Source of the DNA: Enterococcus plantarum
GTDB taxonomy: Bacteria; Bacillota; Bacilli; Lactobacillales; Enterococcaceae
Direction of reading: 5' to 3'
DNA: 64,000 nucleotides
Assembly (NCBI RefSeq): GCF_001730295.1
Contig: NZ_MIKA01000004.1
Span: forward strand, 41,994-105,993
Part shown: positions 37,201 through 47,489 of the stretch, one piece after another
Position numbering within the stretch: position 1 is the first letter of the stretch
How the letters are laid out: every line of letters starts with the position of its first letter
Program-made: the position numbers and the translations under genes
The notes under the pieces: generated by a model
The model's input: the letters and a program-made list of their open reading frames with translations, nothing else
Databases searched by the model: none
What the model was told of the DNA's origin: nothing

Positions 37201-37861
37201 TTCCAGAGGCACGGAATGCTTCTAAAATATCTAAACGACGGATTGCACGCGTTCTTTTTTGACCTTGTGCTGATTTTAAATCTTCTTTTAAGCCAGCTAC
37301 TTCGCCATCTAAATCAACGTTATCCAATAATTGTTTAACCGCTTCTGCACCCATTGCTGCAGTAAACCCTTGACCATATTGATCACGTTTATCACGGTAT
37401 TCACGCTCTGTTAATAATTGTTTTTTCTCTAAAGATGTATCTCCAGCATCAATTACTACATACGATGCAAAGTAAATGATCTCTTCCAGAGCACGAGGAC
37501 TCATGTCTAAAACAAGACCCATACGAGATGGAATACCTTTGAAATACCAGATATGTGAAACGGGTGCTGCTAACTCGATATGTCCCATACGTTCACGACG
37601 AACTTTAGAACGAGTTACTTCTACACCACAACGGTCACAAACGATACCTTTATAACGAATACGTTTATATTTTCCACACGCACATTCCCAGTCTTTAGTT
37701 GGGCCGAAAATGCGTTCGCAGAACAAACCTTCACGTTCAGGTTTTAACGTACGGTAGTTAATCGTTTCGGGTTTCTTTACTTCACCGTAAGACCAGCTTC
37801 TGATCTTTTCTGGAGAAGCTAAACCTATTTGCATACTTTCGAATTTATTTACATCGATCAA
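34208..37861 (-). CDS. rpoC: RNA polymerase beta' subunit
   Basis: 1217 residues. N-terminal zinc finger [20 protein letters not shown], catalytic Mg site [12 protein letters not shown], bridge helix and trigger loop regions ([38 protein letters not shown]), and a second Cys cluster [16 protein letters not shown] synthesis core subunit; lies 138 bp after rpoB in the same transcript. No sign of damage. Confidence 0.99.
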   Translation of the reverse strand: MIDVNKFESMQIGLASPEKIRSWSYGEVKKPETINYRTLKPEREGLFCERIFGPTKDWECACGKYKRIRYKGIVCDRCGVEVTRSKVRRERMGHIELAAPVSHIWYFKGIPSRMGLVLDMSPRALEEIIYFASYVVIDAGDTSLEKKQLLTEREYRDKRDQYGQGFTAAMGAEAVKQLLDNVDLDGEVAGLKEDLKSAQGQKRTRAIRRLDILEAFRASGNLPSWMVMDVIPVIPPDLRPMVQLEGGRFATSDLNDLYRRVINRNNRLKRLLDLNAPNIIVQNEKRMLQEAVDALIDNGRRGRPVTGPGNRPLKSLSHMLKGKQGRFRQNLLGKRVDYSGRSVIVVGPNLKMYQCGLPKEMAIELFKPFVMRELVQREIATNIKNAKRKIERGEDEVWDILEEVIQEHPVLLNRAPTLHRLGIQAFEPVLVEGRAIRLHPLVCEAYNADFDGDQMAVHVPLNEEAQAEARMLMLAAQNILNPKDGKPVVTPSQDMVLGNYYLTMEEEGREGEGMIFRDMNEAVLAWRNGYVHLHSRIGVQTTLLGDKPFTDWQKERILVTTVGKIIFNEIMPVEFPYLNEPTDYNLTVQTPDKYFVEAGTDIPTHIKEQELVLPFKKKNLGNIIAEVFKRFHITETSKMLDRMKDLGYKHSTHAGMTVGIADIMVLHEKQEIIDDAHKQVENITKQFRRGLITDDERYERVIAVWNKAKDEIQQKLIESMDAKNPIFMMSDSGARGNISNFTQLAGMRGLMAAPNGRIMELPIISNFREGLSVLEMFISTHGARKGMTDTALKTADSGYLTRRLVDVAQDVIIREDDCGTDRGLVIQSIREGNEIIEPLEERLLGRYTRKSVMHPETGKMIIGEDQLISEDLAREIVDAGVETVTIRSVFTCNTKHGVCKHCYGRNLATGSGVEVGEAVGTIAAQSIGEPGTQLTMRTFHTGGVAGDDITQGLPRVQEIFEARNPKGQAVITEVTGEVIDISEDPATRQKEVTIKGKTDTRTYTVPYTARMKVAEGDTIRRGEPLTEGSIDPKQLLQVRDVLSVENYLLREVQRVYRMQGVEIGDKHIEVMVRQMLRKVRVMDPGDTEILPGTLLDIAEFKDRNYDTLVAGGVPATSRPVLLGITKASLETNSFLSAASFQETTRVLTDAAIRGKKDPLLGLKENVIIGKIIPAGTGMARYRNMEPKEVGVASENVYSISDIEAQMAAEDALNELNK

Positions 37862-37999
37862 AAGGGATTCCCTCCATTCAATTAGTTAGAAAAGCTGAAT
37901 GAGCTATTCACCGTAGTTTGGAACTAGAAACAATCAGGTTGATCTTTCTAGTCCACAACTAACGGATTTCATTGGCACTTTATACAAAATGTGAAACAA

Positions 38000-40900
38000 T
38001 TAGTCTTTTGTATCTTCAGCAGTTTCTATTTCTTGTTCAAGCACTGCATCAGCTGCTTCTTTTGCTTCAGCTGCTTCTTTTTCTAATTGTTTCGCTGATT
38101 GTTGTTCCGCGAATTTTGTTAGGGCATCAACAGTGATCAAGTCATCATCATCATCGTCCATATCACGTAATTCGATTTCTTGTTCTTCAATGTCCAATAC
38201 GCGCATATCTAATCCAAGTGATTGTAATTCTTTCACCAATACGCGGAATGATTCTGGAACGCCTGGTTTTGGAATTGGTTCACCTTTGACGATGGCTTCG
38301 TATGTTTTCACACGACCAACAACGTCATCAGATTTGTACGTTAAGATTTCTTGTAATGTGTAAGCTGCACCGTATGCTTCCAGTGCCCATACTTCCATTT
38401 CCCCAAAACGTTGTCCACCAAATTGAGCTTTACCTCCAAGTGGTTGTTGGGTAACAAGTGAGTATGGTCCAATAGAACGGGCATGTAATTTATCATCGAC
38501 CATGTGGGCCAATTTGATCATGTACATCACACCAACAGAGATACGGTTATCAAATGGTTCACCAGTACGTCCGTCATAAAGAACTGTTTTCGCATCACGA
38601 GCCATGCCCGCTTCACGAACAGTTTCCCAAACGTCATCATCATTAGCACCATCGAATACTGGTGTTGCAATGTGGATACCTAACTGACGAGCAGCCATAC
38701 CCAAGTGCAATTCTAGTACTTGTCCGATATTCATACGTGATGGTACCCCTAGTGGGTTCAACATGACATCAATTGGTGTACCGTCTGGTAAGAATGGCAT
38801 ATCTTCTTCCGGCATAATACGGGATACAACCCCTTTATTACCGTGACGTCCGGCCATTTTATCGCCTTCGTTGATTTTACGTTTTTGAACGATATACACA
38901 CGAACTAGCATGTTTACGCCTGGAGATAATTCGTCTCCGGCTTCACGAGTAAAGATCTTCACATCATGAACGATCCCACCGCCACCGTGAGGCACACGTA
39001 GAGATGTATCACGAACTTCACGCGCCTTTTCACCAAAGATTGCATGTAGTAAACGTTCTTCAGCAGATAACTCAGTTACCCCTTTAGGCGTTACTTTCCC
39101 TACTAATAGGTCGCCATCTTTAACTTCAGCACCGATTCGGATAATGCCCATTTCGTCAAGATCTTTCAAAGCATCTTCCCCAACGTTTGGAATTTCACGC
39201 GTGATTTCTTCAGGGCCTAATTTTGTATCACGAGCTTCTGATTCATATTCTTCGATATGGATAGAAGTATAGACATCATCTTTCACCAAACGACGACTCA
39301 TGATGATCGCATCCTCGTAGTTGTACCCTTCCCATGTCATAAATCCAACAAGGACGTTTTGCCCTAAAGCCATTTCGCCTTCTTCCATAGAAGGTCCATC
39401 AGCTAATGTATCGCCTTTTTCAACTTTTTCGCCTAAAAGAACGATTGGACGTTGGTTGTAACTTGTTCCTGAGTTTGAACGACGGAATTTTGTGACCATA
39501 TACTTATCTAATGCGCCATTGTCACGACGAACGCGTACTTCTGATGCATCCACATATTCAACGACACCATCATGTTTACATAGTAAAGCGGCACCCGAGT
39601 CATGTGCTGATTTGTATTCCATACCAGTTCCCACAAGTGGTGAACGAGGTTGGATCAACGGCACTGCTTGACGTTGCATGTTGGCACCCATCAAGGCACG
39701 GTTGGAGTCATCGTTTTCCAAGAAAGGAATACATGCAGTCGCAACAGCTACTACCTGTTTAGGTGAAACGTCCATGTAATCGACTCTATCGATGGTTACT
39801 TCAAGGTTTTCACTTTGCAGACGAGCCATTACTAATTCTTCAGCAAATGTTCCATCTTCATTCAAACGTGAGTTTGCTTGCGCTACGATATAGTGATCCT
39901 CTGTGTCAGCAGTTAAGTAATCCACTTGATCGGTTACTTTTCCTGTGGCACGATCAACACGACGGTAAGGCGTTTCGATAAACCCAAATTTATTCACTTT
40001 GGCATAACTTGATAAGCTATTGATCAGCCCGATATTTGGTCCCTCAGGTGTTTCGATCGGACACATACGGCCATAGTGGGAATAATGAACGTCTCGAACT
40101 TCATAGCCGGCACGGTCACGAGTCAAACCACCAGGTCCTAAGGCAGATAGACGACGTTTGTGTGTCAACTCACCTAGAGGATTTGTTTGATCCATGAATT
40201 GTGATAGCTGAGAAGAACCAAAGAATTCTTTGATACTTGCTACTACTGGACGGATATTGATCAGTTGTTGTGGTGTTAATGTTTCAGTGTCTTGAATCGA
40301 CATTCTTTCACGAACCACACGCTCCATACGCGCTAAACCAATACGGAATTGGTTTTGCAGTAATTCACCCACTGAACGAATACGACGATTTCCTAAGTGA
40401 TCGATATCATCTACGTTACCGATGTCTTCTTGTAAGTTAAAGAAATAGCTCATTGAAGCCACGATATCCGCTGGACGAACAGTCTTCACACTTGTATCAG
40501 GATAACCATTACCGATGACATTCACGATGCGTTCTGGATCTTTTGGAGAAAGAACTTTGATTACTTGAACTGTCATTGGTTCAGTAACCACACCATCTTC
40601 ACTTGGGTAATAAGTGACGCTGTTTAAGCCATTATCGATATGTTCACCTAATGTTTCCATTACTTGGTGAGTTAATACTGTCCCTTTTTCAACAATGATT
40701 TCGCCAGTTTCAGCATCGATCAATGTTTCTCCTAAAGTTAGGTTCAATAGACGAGTTTTTAAATCTAATTTTTTGTTGACTTTGTAACGACCAACGTTCG
40801 CTAAGTCATAACGTTTTGGATCGAAGAAACGAGCATTCAGCAAGTTGCGAGAACTGTCTGCTGTCTTTGGCTCGCCAGGTCGTAGACGCTCATAGATGTC

Positions 40901-41617
40901 TTTTAACCCTTCCTCAGTACGAGAATCGCTCGCGTTTTTGTGTAAATCTTTTTCGATCGTATTACGTAAGCTTAGTGTTTCACCGAAAATTTCAAAAATT
41001 GTATCGTCAGAGCCAAAACCTAAGGCACGAACTAATACAGTTAAAGGAATTTTACGTGTACGGTCGATACGTACATAAGAAATGTCTTTTGCATCAGTTT
41101 CCATTTCTAACCATGCGCCACGGTTAGGGATCACTGTTGAGCCAAAGCCTTCTTTACCATTTTTATCTACTTTTCCATGGAAATAAACACCTGGTGAACG
41201 GACTAATTGAGAAACGATAACACGTTCTGCACCATTGATGATAAATGTTCCCATTTCAGTCATTAGAGGGAAATCACCGAAGAATACTTCTTGTGATTTG
41301 ATTTCTCCAGATTCACGGTTCGTTAATCTTAGCGTAACATGTAACGGTGCAGAATAGTTTGCGTCATGTGCACGCGCTTCTTCTACCGTATACTTAGGTT
41401 CTTTTAATTCATAATCCACAAATTCCAAAGATAAATTCCCTTGAAAATCATCGATCGGTAAAATATCCTCAAACATTTCTCTTAGTCCTTCATCTAAAAA
41501 CCATTGGTAAGAGTCTGTTTGAATCTCGATCAAGTTGGGTAATTCCAACACTTCACTGATCCGGGCGAAACTTCTACGTTCGCGGTGTTTTCCGTATTTT
41601 ACTACGTGTCCAGCCAA
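38000..41617 (-). CDS. rpoB: RNA polymerase beta subunit
   Basis: 1205 residues. TTG at 41617 is taken as start ([19 protein letters not shown]), because AGAGGAG lies eight bases upstream; GTG 41626 overlaps that site. The rifampicin region [20 protein letters not shown] then [10 protein letters not shown] shows wild-type Asp, His and Ser, so sensitivity is expected. The C-terminal tail is acidic ([11 protein letters not shown] then Glu/Ala-rich helix). A promoter 245 bp upstream and an AT-rich leader precede it. Confidence 0.98.
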   Translation of the reverse strand: MAGHVVKYGKHRERRSFARISEVLELPNLIEIQTDSYQWFLDEGLREMFEDILPIDDFQGNLSLEFVDYELKEPKYTVEEARAHDANYSAPLHVTLRLTNRESGEIKSQEVFFGDFPLMTEMGTFIINGAERVIVSQLVRSPGVYFHGKVDKNGKEGFGSTVIPNRGAWLEMETDAKDISYVRIDRTRKIPLTVLVRALGFGSDDTIFEIFGETLSLRNTIEKDLHKNASDSRTEEGLKDIYERLRPGEPKTADSSRNLLNARFFDPKRYDLANVGRYKVNKKLDLKTRLLNLTLGETLIDAETGEIIVEKGTVLTHQVMETLGEHIDNGLNSVTYYPSEDGVVTEPMTVQVIKVLSPKDPERIVNVIGNGYPDTSVKTVRPADIVASMSYFFNLQEDIGNVDDIDHLGNRRIRSVGELLQNQFRIGLARMERVVRERMSIQDTETLTPQQLINIRPVVASIKEFFGSSQLSQFMDQTNPLGELTHKRRLSALGPGGLTRDRAGYEVRDVHYSHYGRMCPIETPEGPNIGLINSLSSYAKVNKFGFIETPYRRVDRATGKVTDQVDYLTADTEDHYIVAQANSRLNEDGTFAEELVMARLQSENLEVTIDRVDYMDVSPKQVVAVATACIPFLENDDSNRALMGANMQRQAVPLIQPRSPLVGTGMEYKSAHDSGAALLCKHDGVVEYVDASEVRVRRDNGALDKYMVTKFRRSNSGTSYNQRPIVLLGEKVEKGDTLADGPSMEEGEMALGQNVLVGFMTWEGYNYEDAIIMSRRLVKDDVYTSIHIEEYESEARDTKLGPEEITREIPNVGEDALKDLDEMGIIRIGAEVKDGDLLVGKVTPKGVTELSAEERLLHAIFGEKAREVRDTSLRVPHGGGGIVHDVKIFTREAGDELSPGVNMLVRVYIVQKRKINEGDKMAGRHGNKGVVSRIMPEEDMPFLPDGTPIDVMLNPLGVPSRMNIGQVLELHLGMAARQLGIHIATPVFDGANDDDVWETVREAGMARDAKTVLYDGRTGEPFDNRISVGVMYMIKLAHMVDDKLHARSIGPYSLVTQQPLGGKAQFGGQRFGEMEVWALEAYGAAYTLQEILTYKSDDVVGRVKTYEAIVKGEPIPKPGVPESFRVLVKELQSLGLDMRVLDIEEQEIELRDMDDDDDDLITVDALTKFAEQQSAKQLEKEAAEAKEAADAVLEQEIETAEDTKD

Positions 41618-41862
41618 GCTCTTCACTCCTCTAATTAAAAGTCTATCAAAACACTAACCGAAAATATTTCTTTAATATTACAAATATTAAATATCTGTAA
41701 TATTGAGCATTTTTTGCAGTTTTTAGGCAAAAAAAAACCAAAAATAGAATGTGCTCTTGAAAATTTCTCGTGCGTTTCTACTTTTGTTTCCCTATTAAAA
41801 ACCGGAACGGACAATATTTCGCTCCTGCTTTGTCATTTTTCAGATAGTTTTTGCATCTATAC
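41618..41862 (-). other. rpoB 5' leader, 245 nt
   Basis: No reading frame. On the transcript a T-rich tract and a perfect stem (AATATTACA/TGTAATATT, + strand 41676-41706) lie about 60 nt before the start codon. Could affect transcript stability or elongation. Confidence 0.5.
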
Positions 41863-41891
41863 ATTGTACTTCCTTCTATAGCAAAAGTCAA
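41863..41891 (-). promoter_or_regulatory. rpoBC promoter
   Basis: Minus strand TTGACT (41886-41891), 17-base spacer, TACAAT (41863-41868). Confidence 0.8.
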
Positions 41892-41929
41892 GGGTTTTCG
41901 CGAGTCTAAAAGACCCTATCAACTGCGAA

Positions 41930-41963
41930 AAAAGACACTCGATAAAAATCGAATGTCTTCTAC
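41930..41963 (-). terminator. Intrinsic terminator after lipoprotein gene
   Basis: AGACACTCGAT, AAAA loop, ATCGAATGTCT with one mismatch, just after the stop at 41974 and before the rpoB promoter. Confidence 0.65.
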
Positions 41964-41973
41964 TGTTTTTTCC

Positions 41974-42546
41974 CTATTGAACGGTCGTTTCTCCAGTAAT
42001 TTCAGCGCCTTCTTTGTCTAATGTTGCTGAAGTTTTGTATTCTTCTTTTTCAAACGTTACATTCCCTTCAACTTTTGTTCCATTTAAGACAAATCCATTC
42101 GCTTTAACTAAGATATCACCTTTAACAGTCCCATTAACGATGTTGAAGTTTTCTGTTTCAACAATCAATTGAGGAACCGTTACAGTGTATTCAGCTGTAA
42201 CTTTTTTATCTGAATTTTGTGCATATAACGCTAATTTTCTATAAATATCGCCTGAAGCTTCCCCTTTATCATGGAACTCACCCGCAACTGTTACATCTTT
42301 ATCAAACGTAAGATCCGCTGTTGCTGCAACAATCCAGTTACCGTCTTTGCTCAACGCTTTTTCGATCACTTCTGGTTTATCACTAATTGAAGCGCCACTC
42401 ACTGCATCCACACTTGAGCTCATTGAAGTTTCTGTTTTGCTATCAGAAGAACTATCTTTAGACTCTTTCTTATCACCATTACATGCGCCTAATACCAACA
42501 CTGTTGCTGCTAACGTGCCTAATGTAATTAATTTTTTCGAAATCAT
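41974..42546 (-). CDS. Lipoprotein of unknown function, beta-repeat-like
   Basis: 190 residues. ATG 42546 is the start (AGGAGG six bases before); ATG 42552 directly abuts that site. Lipobox AATVLVLGAC gives an acylated Cys near residue 21. A Ser/Asp/Lys linker follows, then a 130-residue part with short alternating strands (TADLTFDKDVTVAGEFHDKG; FNIVNGTVKGDILVKANGF) that reads like a small right-handed beta-solenoid. No family recognised with confidence. Confidence 0.8.
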   Translation of the reverse strand: MISKKLITLGTLAATVLVLGACNGDKKESKDSSSDSKTETSMSSSVDAVSGASISDKPEVIEKALSKDGNWIVAATADLTFDKDVTVAGEFHDKGEASGDIYRKLALYAQNSDKKVTAEYTVTVPQLIVETENFNIVNGTVKGDILVKANGFVLNGTKVEGNVTFEKEEYKTSATLDKEGAEITGETTVQ

Positions 42547-42784
42547 ATACATCCTCCTAAGTAATTGCTATTTATTCAACTAAATATTACCACGAATCCG
42601 TTTACATTCATAAAGATATCTATTTTCAAATGATTTATTACTATTAATTTAAATAATTCACAAATATATACTCTTTTTTATTCATCGTTGTTAAATGAAT
42701 GTTCAGAAAATTTAAAATAATCTGTTGACAGTTGGCTTGCTTTTCCCTTATACTATACACAATTCAATTTGCGGAGGGATTTCT

Positions 42785-42841
42785 ATGACACATTCAATCA
42801 ACCCACAACTGAATAAAGCTTACTTTAGCTACTTTAGATAG
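42785..42841 (+). CDS. Leader peptide with Tyr/Phe codons (attenuator control peptide)
   Basis: Eighteen codons, MTHSINPQLNKAYFSYFR, after a strong GGAGGG site. The last six codons hold TAC TTT AGC TAC TTT AGA, that is two Tyr and two Phe. The DNA of this part repeats (TACTTTAGC, TACTTTAGA). CTTTAGC (42823-42829) is complementary to GCTAAAG at 42901-42907. This is the layout of amino-acid-responsive leader peptides, placed 264 bp before a transporter operon. Translation not proven. Confidence 0.75.
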   Translation: MTHSINPQLNKAYFSYFR

Positions 42842-43018
42842 TTTTGTATTCATGCAATCGTGGGTACAAACAGCAAAAACCTGTTTTTGTATCTATGATG
42901 GCTAAAGCGCTTTGTACTGAACAAACAGCCACGTAGACAATCCTAAGTGGCGAATGAAGAAGTGTTTACCTACGACTTTTATCAATCCATTTAGGCATAT
43001 TGTCTGAATGGATTTTTT
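42823..43018 (+). promoter_or_regulatory. Transcription attenuator of the ABC.X1-type transporter operon
   Basis: Elements in order: leader codons CTTTAGC (42823) that can pair with GCTAAAG (42901); hairpin GCCAC/GTGGC (42928-42951) whose loop holds TAGACAAT (42934-42941); ATTGTCTG (42999-43006), in the terminator loop and 3' arm, which can pair with TAGACAAT over eight bases. That pairing would break the terminator. No T-box AGGGTGGNACCGCG motif is present. The mechanism (stalling at Tyr/Phe codons favours read-through) is inference. Confidence 0.65.
42985..43018 (+). terminator. Intrinsic terminator in leader region
   Basis: ATCCATTTAG, loop GCATATTGT, CTGAATGGAT (ten pairs), then TTTTTT. 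It stands before, not after, the operon. Confidence 0.85.
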
Positions 43019-43048
43019 GTTTTATCAATTATAATTGGAGGAATCAAA

Positions 43049-44026
43049 ATGAAAAAGAAATTAGTCGGATTAAGTATCATATCAGCAGTAGCTTTATTGG
43101 CTCTTGGCGCATGTGGCGACGGTAAAAAAGCAAATGATGGCGCAAACAGCGACAGTAAGAAAATCGGTGTGTTACAGCCTGTTGAACATGGGTCACTTGA
43201 TGCAGCGTTTGAAGGATTCAAAGAAGGGTTAGCTGAAAACGGCTTTAAAGACGGCGATAACCTAACTATTGAATACAGCAATGCACAAAACGATCAGGCA
43301 CAATTGAAAAGTATGAGTGAAAAATTGGTCAAAGAAAAACCCGACCTACTTTTGGGAATTGCAACACCTGCCGCTCAATCATTAGTAAACGAAACAACCG
43401 ATATTCCAATTCTAGTCACAGCAGTTACTGACTTAGTTAGTGCGAAATTAGTCAAATCAGATGAGAAACCTGGAGGTAACGTTACTGGAACCACTGATAT
43501 CGTACCCATTGATAAACAAATCTCTTTATTATTGAACATCGTACCTAATGCGAAAACCGTTGGGATCATGTATAACGCAGGCGAAGCAAATTCTAAAATT
43601 CAAGCGGATATGGCTGAAAAAGCCCTAAAAGATGCTGGAATCAACTCTAAAGTTTTAACTGCCAACTCTACAAATGATGTCCAACAAGTAACAACTAGCT
43701 TAGCAAAAGATGTCGACGCGATTTACATTCCAACCGACAACACCTTCGCTTCGGCCGCTGCGGTTATCGGCGAAGTAGCAAAAGAACACAAAATTCCCGT
43801 CATCGCAGGTTCAATTGAGCAAGTTGAAGAAGGCGGATTGGCAACTGTGGGAATCGATTACCAATCACTTGGTAAACAAACAGGTGCTATGGCGGCAAAA
43901 ATTCTAAAAGGTGAAGCAAAACCTGCCGAAATGCCTGTTGAAAAAGCAAAAGACTTAACACTTTTCGTAAATAAAGATATGGCAAAAGCTTTGGACATCG
44001 ATCCAGATACGATCAAAGCACCTTAA
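43049..44026 (+). CDS. ABC transporter substrate-binding lipoprotein (TrpX/ABC.X1 family)
   Basis: 325 residues. Lipobox LLALGAC, acylated Cys about residue 22. The mature part follows the ABC_sub_bind (PF04392) family: IGVLQPVEHGSLDAAFEGF, ATPAAQSLVNETTDIPILV, VPNAKTVGIMYNAGEANS, GIDYQSLGKQTGAMAAKIL. Members are often called tryptophan/tyrosine transport proteins (TrpX). GGAGG precedes the ATG. The leader peptide upstream suggests tyrosine or phenylalanine as the signal, perhaps the substrate. First gene of a three-gene operon. Confidence 0.93.
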   Translation: MKKKLVGLSIISAVALLALGACGDGKKANDGANSDSKKIGVLQPVEHGSLDAAFEGFKEGLAENGFKDGDNLTIEYSNAQNDQAQLKSMSEKLVKEKPDLLLGIATPAAQSLVNETTDIPILVTAVTDLVSAKLVKSDEKPGGNVTGTTDIVPIDKQISLLLNIVPNAKTVGIMYNAGEANSKIQADMAEKALKDAGINSKVLTANSTNDVQQVTTSLAKDVDAIYIPTDNTFASAAAVIGEVAKEHKIPVIAGSIEQVEEGGLATVGIDYQSLGKQTGAMAAKILKGEAKPAEMPVEKAKDLTLFVNKDMAKALDIDPDTIKAP

Positions 44027-44028
44027 AT

Positions 44029-44051
44029 TTCTCCGCATTTTTGCGGGAAAT
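44029..44051 (+). other. Small hairpin between binding-protein and permease genes
   Basis: TTTCTCCGCA, loop TTTT, TGCGGGAAA. No T-run, so more likely an mRNA stabiliser or processing site that keeps the binding-protein transcript abundant. Confidence 0.5.
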
Positions 44052-44082
44052 ACATAAATATTATTGAAAGAAGCTGATTTTA

Positions 44083-45033
44083 TTGTTAGACATATTACTT
44101 TCCTCAACCTCTCAAGGCCTTCTTTGGTCACTATTAGCCATCGGAGTCTTTCTGACATACCGTATTTTAGACATTGCCGACTTAACCACTGAAGGGAGCT
44201 TTCCATTAGGTGGCGCTGTTGCCGCTGTTATTTTAGCAAAAGACCCAACTACTTGGCCTGCATCGATCCAGTCTTTATTTGATGTCCATTATATGGTTGC
44301 ACCTATTATTGCATTACTGTTTGCATTTATTGCTGGTATGCTGGCGGGTCTTGTTTCAGGCCTTCTGCATACAAAACTAAAAATCCCTGCGTTATTGGCG
44401 GGAATCATTACGATGACTGGCCTTTACAGTATCAACTCACGAATCATGGGCGCTCCAAACATTTCTTTGATTGGCACAGACTCCATTTTCTCTCATGCAC
44501 AATCATTAGGTTTTTCTAAAATCAACAGCGCGATAGTTGTCGGTGCAATTATTGTATTTATCGTTATCCTTCTACTTGTTTTATTCTTCAAGACTGAAAT
44601 TGGCCTGGCTACGCGAGCTACGGGTGACAACATTGAGATGAGTGAAGCGAACGGAATTAAAACAGATAACATGAAGATCATCGGTTATATGCTTTCAAAT
44701 GGTTGTATTGCTTTGGCAGGTGCTTTACTTGTACAGAATAATAATTTTGCCGATTTAAACTCTGGTATTGGAACAATCGTTATCGGACTTGCCTCAATCA
44801 TCATCGCCGAAGTTCTCTTTAAGAATAAATCACTTGGTTTAAGGTTGATTACGATTGTGATCGGTGCGATCTTGTACCGCTTTATCCTTGCATGCGTTTT
44901 AGAATTACGTGTTGATCCGGCAGATTTGAAATTATTCTCAGCGATTATCCTGGTCATCTGTCTTTCTTCACCTTTGATTCAAAAAAAATTAGGCTTTTCT
45001 AAACTAGGAAAACGTAAAGGAGGGGCAAACTAA
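44083..45033 (+). CDS. ABC transporter permease (ABC.X1 type, TrpY-like)
   Basis: 316 residues, about eight hydrophobic helices. Branched-chain-permease-like fold: LLAIGVFLTYRILDIADLTTEG, LSNGCIALAGALL, GLASIIIAEVLF. Start is TTG 44083, with only a weak GAAAG upstream, so translation is perhaps lower than for its neighbours. It overlaps the ATPase start by one base. Works with the binding lipoprotein and ATPase. Confidence 0.92.
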   Translation: MLDILLSSTSQGLLWSLLAIGVFLTYRILDIADLTTEGSFPLGGAVAAVILAKDPTTWPASIQSLFDVHYMVAPIIALLFAFIAGMLAGLVSGLLHTKLKIPALLAGIITMTGLYSINSRIMGAPNISLIGTDSIFSHAQSLGFSKINSAIVVGAIIVFIVILLLVLFFKTEIGLATRATGDNIEMSEANGIKTDNMKIIGYMLSNGCIALAGALLVQNNNFADLNSGIGTIVIGLASIIIAEVLFKNKSLGLRLITIVIGAILYRFILACVLELRVDPADLKLFSAIILVICLSSPLIQKKLGFSKLGKRKGGAN

Positions 45034-45836
45034 TGGAACCTGTATTAACAATCAAAAATTTGCACCAATATTTCGAACGCGGAACGGTTAATGAAAACCA
45101 CGTATTAAAAGGAATCGATTTAACGATCAACCAAGGTGAATTCATTACGATCATAGGCGGAAACGGCGCTGGTAAATCTACTTTGTTAAACAGTATTGCT
45201 GGAACATTACCGATAGAAGAAGGTCAGCTAGCTTTAAATGGCAAAGACATCACAAAACAACGTGTCGTTGCTCGCTCTAAACAAATCAGCCGTGTTTTTC
45301 AAGACCCTAAGATGGGGACCGCTGTTCGTTTAACTGTAGAAGAAAATATGGCCCTTGCTATGAAACGAGGAAAAAAACGTGGTTTAGGAAATGGTGTGCG
45401 TAAACATGACCGCAATTTCTTCAAAGAACAATTAGCTAGTTTGAATTTAGGACTAGAAAACCGTTTAGGCACAGAAATTGGGTTACTATCTGGCGGACAG
45501 CGACAAGCAATCACGTTGCTCATGGCTACCTTGATTCGACCAGAATTGATTTTATTGGATGAACACACTGCAGCACTTGACCCTAAAACATCGATCACTG
45601 TTATGGAGCTAACTGAACAGTTGATCCAAGAACAAAATTTAACGGCATTTATGGTGACACACGACATGGAAGATGCGATTCGTTACGGCAATCGTTTGAT
45701 CATGCTTCACCAAGGCCAAGTTGTGGTAGAAGTACCTGCTGATCAGAAAAAAGAGTTGACTGTCAATGAATTAATGGATATGTTCCACAAAAATAGTGGT
45801 ACCGAATTAAAAGACGATCAATTATTATTGGGTTAA
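45033..45836 (+). CDS. ABC transporter ATP-binding protein (TrpZ-like)
   Basis: 267 residues. Walker A GGNGAGKSTLL (near residue 45), Q-loop SRVFQDPKMG, signature LSGGQRQA, Walker B LILLDEHTAALDP, H-loop VTHDMEDAIRYGN. EHTAALDP in place of EPTxGLDP is typical of this ABC.X1 group. AAAGGAGG lies within the permease end. An EFAR-like repeat begins four bases after the stop. Confidence 0.95.
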   Translation: MEPVLTIKNLHQYFERGTVNENHVLKGIDLTINQGEFITIIGGNGAGKSTLLNSIAGTLPIEEGQLALNGKDITKQRVVARSKQISRVFQDPKMGTAVRLTVEENMALAMKRGKKRGLGNGVRKHDRNFFKEQLASLNLGLENRLGTEIGLLSGGQRQAITLLMATLIRPELILLDEHTAALDPKTSITVMELTEQLIQEQNLTAFMVTHDMEDAIRYGNRLIMLHQGQVVVEVPADQKKELTVNELMDMFHKNSGTELKDDQLLLG

Positions 45837-45840
45837 AAAA

Positions 45841-45957
45841 GGGTGTGGAACAAAAGTAAAAAATCACTTTTGTTTCACACCCTAAATGCGAATAAACGAT
45901 GGGAGCAGAAGCAATCCCTTCTTATTTTAAGGATTAACAGTTTCAGTCCCAGCCACT
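45841..45957 (+). repeat. EFAR-like repeat, copy 6
   Basis: Stem 1: GGGTGTGGAACAAAAGT (45841-45857) and ACTTTTGTTTCACACCC (45866-45882). Linker AATGCGAATAAACG. Stem 2: GGGAGCAGAAGC ... GTTTCAGTCCC. About 85 percent like copy 7 by eye. Confidence 0.75.
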
Positions 45958-45972
45958 TTTATCTAGAGGCTA

Positions 45973-46185
45973 TTAACCACCCATCAAAAAGTCTAACACA
46001 TTCCAACCGTCTGTCGTTTGGCCACGGTATAGTTCCGTAAAGCCACATCTCGTACAGCTGACTGTGATAAATTTTTTATTTTGCACATCAAATATTTTCG
46101 TAAAGTTTCCTCCTATTGCTTGAAACTGATCGGAAACATACTGTTCATTTCCACACTTATCACAAACGTATTGTTGCTTTTCCAT
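45973..46185 (-). CDS. Small zinc-ribbon protein (COG3478/YpzJ-like)
   Basis: 70 residues. Zinc ligands in CDKCGNEQ and CTRCGFTELY. The GCFTELYRG-type ending is characteristic of the family called predicted nucleic-acid-binding Zn-ribbon proteins. Start ATG 46185 with GGAGTGGGGAAG before it; ATG 46200 is an alternative. Function unknown. Confidence 0.82.
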   Translation of the reverse strand: MEKQQYVCDKCGNEQYVSDQFQAIGGNFTKIFDVQNKKFITVSCTRCGFTELYRGQTTDGWNVLDFLMGG

Positions 46186-46389
46186 TCTTCCCCACTCCAT
46201 CTCTGAAATTCTCTATTCCCAGAACAATTTTGCTCAGTGTTCTTCGTTCCTACTATTTAAGTATAGCAAGCCTTTCAAAAGAAAACATACATCCTTAGAT
46301 GGATTTTCTTCTCCTCATTCAGCTGTATTGTGGTTGACCCCCATTCCTTTCATCAGATACAATGAAACTATTATAAAGGAGCGAATATT

Positions 46390-47376
46390 ATGTCTACTAA
46401 AAGTCAGGTGTTAACCTTATTAATGAAACAAACACCCTCATTTATTTCCGGAGAAGAAATGGCGCAACAACTTTCCTTATCTCGAACAGCCATTTGGAAA
46501 GCAATCAATGAATTAAAAAAAGAAGGACACCTTATTTCCAGTAGCCGAAACAAAGGCTATCGTTATGATAAATCCGACGTTTTATCTGCAGAAGGAATTC
46601 GTTTATCACTAGATTCGAAAACACCTAAACTTTCAATCACCGTTTTAAGTGCCTCAGAGTCTACGATGAAAGATGCTAAACTCGCAGCGATTAATGGCGA
46701 ACCAGATAATACTTTGATCGTAGCCGACATTCAAGAAGCCCCTAAAGGACGATTCGGTCGACCTTTTTTCTCAAAAGCAGGTAGCGGTATCTATATGAGC
46801 ATGTTATTGAGGCCTAATCAAAACTTTGAAGAAATGGCACAATATACCATAATCATGGCAGTAGCAATCGCTCGAGCCATGGATGATTTCACTTCTGTAC
46901 AAACTGAAATCAAATGGGTCAACGATATCTATATCAATGGCAAAAAAGTCTGTGGGATTCTATCAGAAGCCATGAGCGATGTTGAATCAGGACAAATTTC
47001 AAATGTCATCATTGGTATGGGGATCAATTTTTGTTTAAAACAAGATGATTTTCCAGAAGAACTGAGAGAAAAAGCTACTTCTTTATTCCCAGAAAAAGAA
47101 CCTACAATGACACGTAATGAATTAATTGGTGCTATCTGGAACCAATTTTATCGCATACTGAATCACTTACCTGATCAAAATTTTCTAGAAGAATATCGTC
47201 AAAAATCCTTTGTCCTTGGTAAAACTGTTTCATTTACACAAGCAGGTGTCAACTACGAAGGAATCGCCACAGCAATCAACGAACACGGTGAGCTTGTTGT
47301 AACACTTCAAGATAAAACAGACAAAGTGCTGTCTTCTGGCGAAATTAGCCTAAGTAGTATCAATCCAACGATTTAG
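46390..47376 (+). CDS. birA: Biotin-[acetyl-CoA-carboxylase] ligase / biotin repressor
   Basis: 328 residues. N-terminal winged helix (ISGEEMAQQLSLSRTAIWKA) marks the bifunctional repressor form. Catalytic part: GRFGRPFFS (equivalent of the biotinyl-AMP loop), KWVNDIYINGKKVCGILSE, VIIGMGINF, and a C-terminal SH3-like domain. Transfers biotin to acetyl-CoA carboxylase. AAGGAG before the start. No biotin operon in the window, so the target sites are elsewhere. Confidence 0.95.
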   Translation: MSTKSQVLTLLMKQTPSFISGEEMAQQLSLSRTAIWKAINELKKEGHLISSSRNKGYRYDKSDVLSAEGIRLSLDSKTPKLSITVLSASESTMKDAKLAAINGEPDNTLIVADIQEAPKGRFGRPFFSKAGSGIYMSMLLRPNQNFEEMAQYTIIMAVAIARAMDDFTSVQTEIKWVNDIYINGKKVCGILSEAMSDVESGQISNVIIGMGINFCLKQDDFPEELREKATSLFPEKEPTMTRNELIGAIWNQFYRILNHLPDQNFLEEYRQKSFVLGKTVSFTQAGVNYEGIATAINEHGELVVTLQDKTDKVLSSGEISLSSINPTI

Positions 47377-47439
47377 AATTTACACCATAAAAAATATTAG
47401 AAATTCCTTAAATCCGTTGCAAGTATAGAGTACTTTTCT

Positions 47440-47488
47440 AAAAAAGAAGGAAACAAAACCGTTGTTGGTCTCTGCTTCCTTCTTTTTA
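47440..47488. terminator. Bidirectional terminator between birA and dmkA
   Basis: AAAAAAGAAGGAA ... TTCCTTCTTTTTA, large loop with internal pairing. Confidence 0.7.
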
Positions 47489-47489
47489 T

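Noticed and set aside
34208..41617. Several plus-strand open frames of 60-126 codons inside rpoC and rpoB
   Set aside because: They are antisense shadows of highly conserved genes, without ribosome-binding sites or recognisable domains.
42785..43018. T-box riboswitch before the ABC.X1-type operon
   Set aside because: No AGGGTGGNACCGCG or specifier-loop layout; the leader-peptide model explains the structures better.
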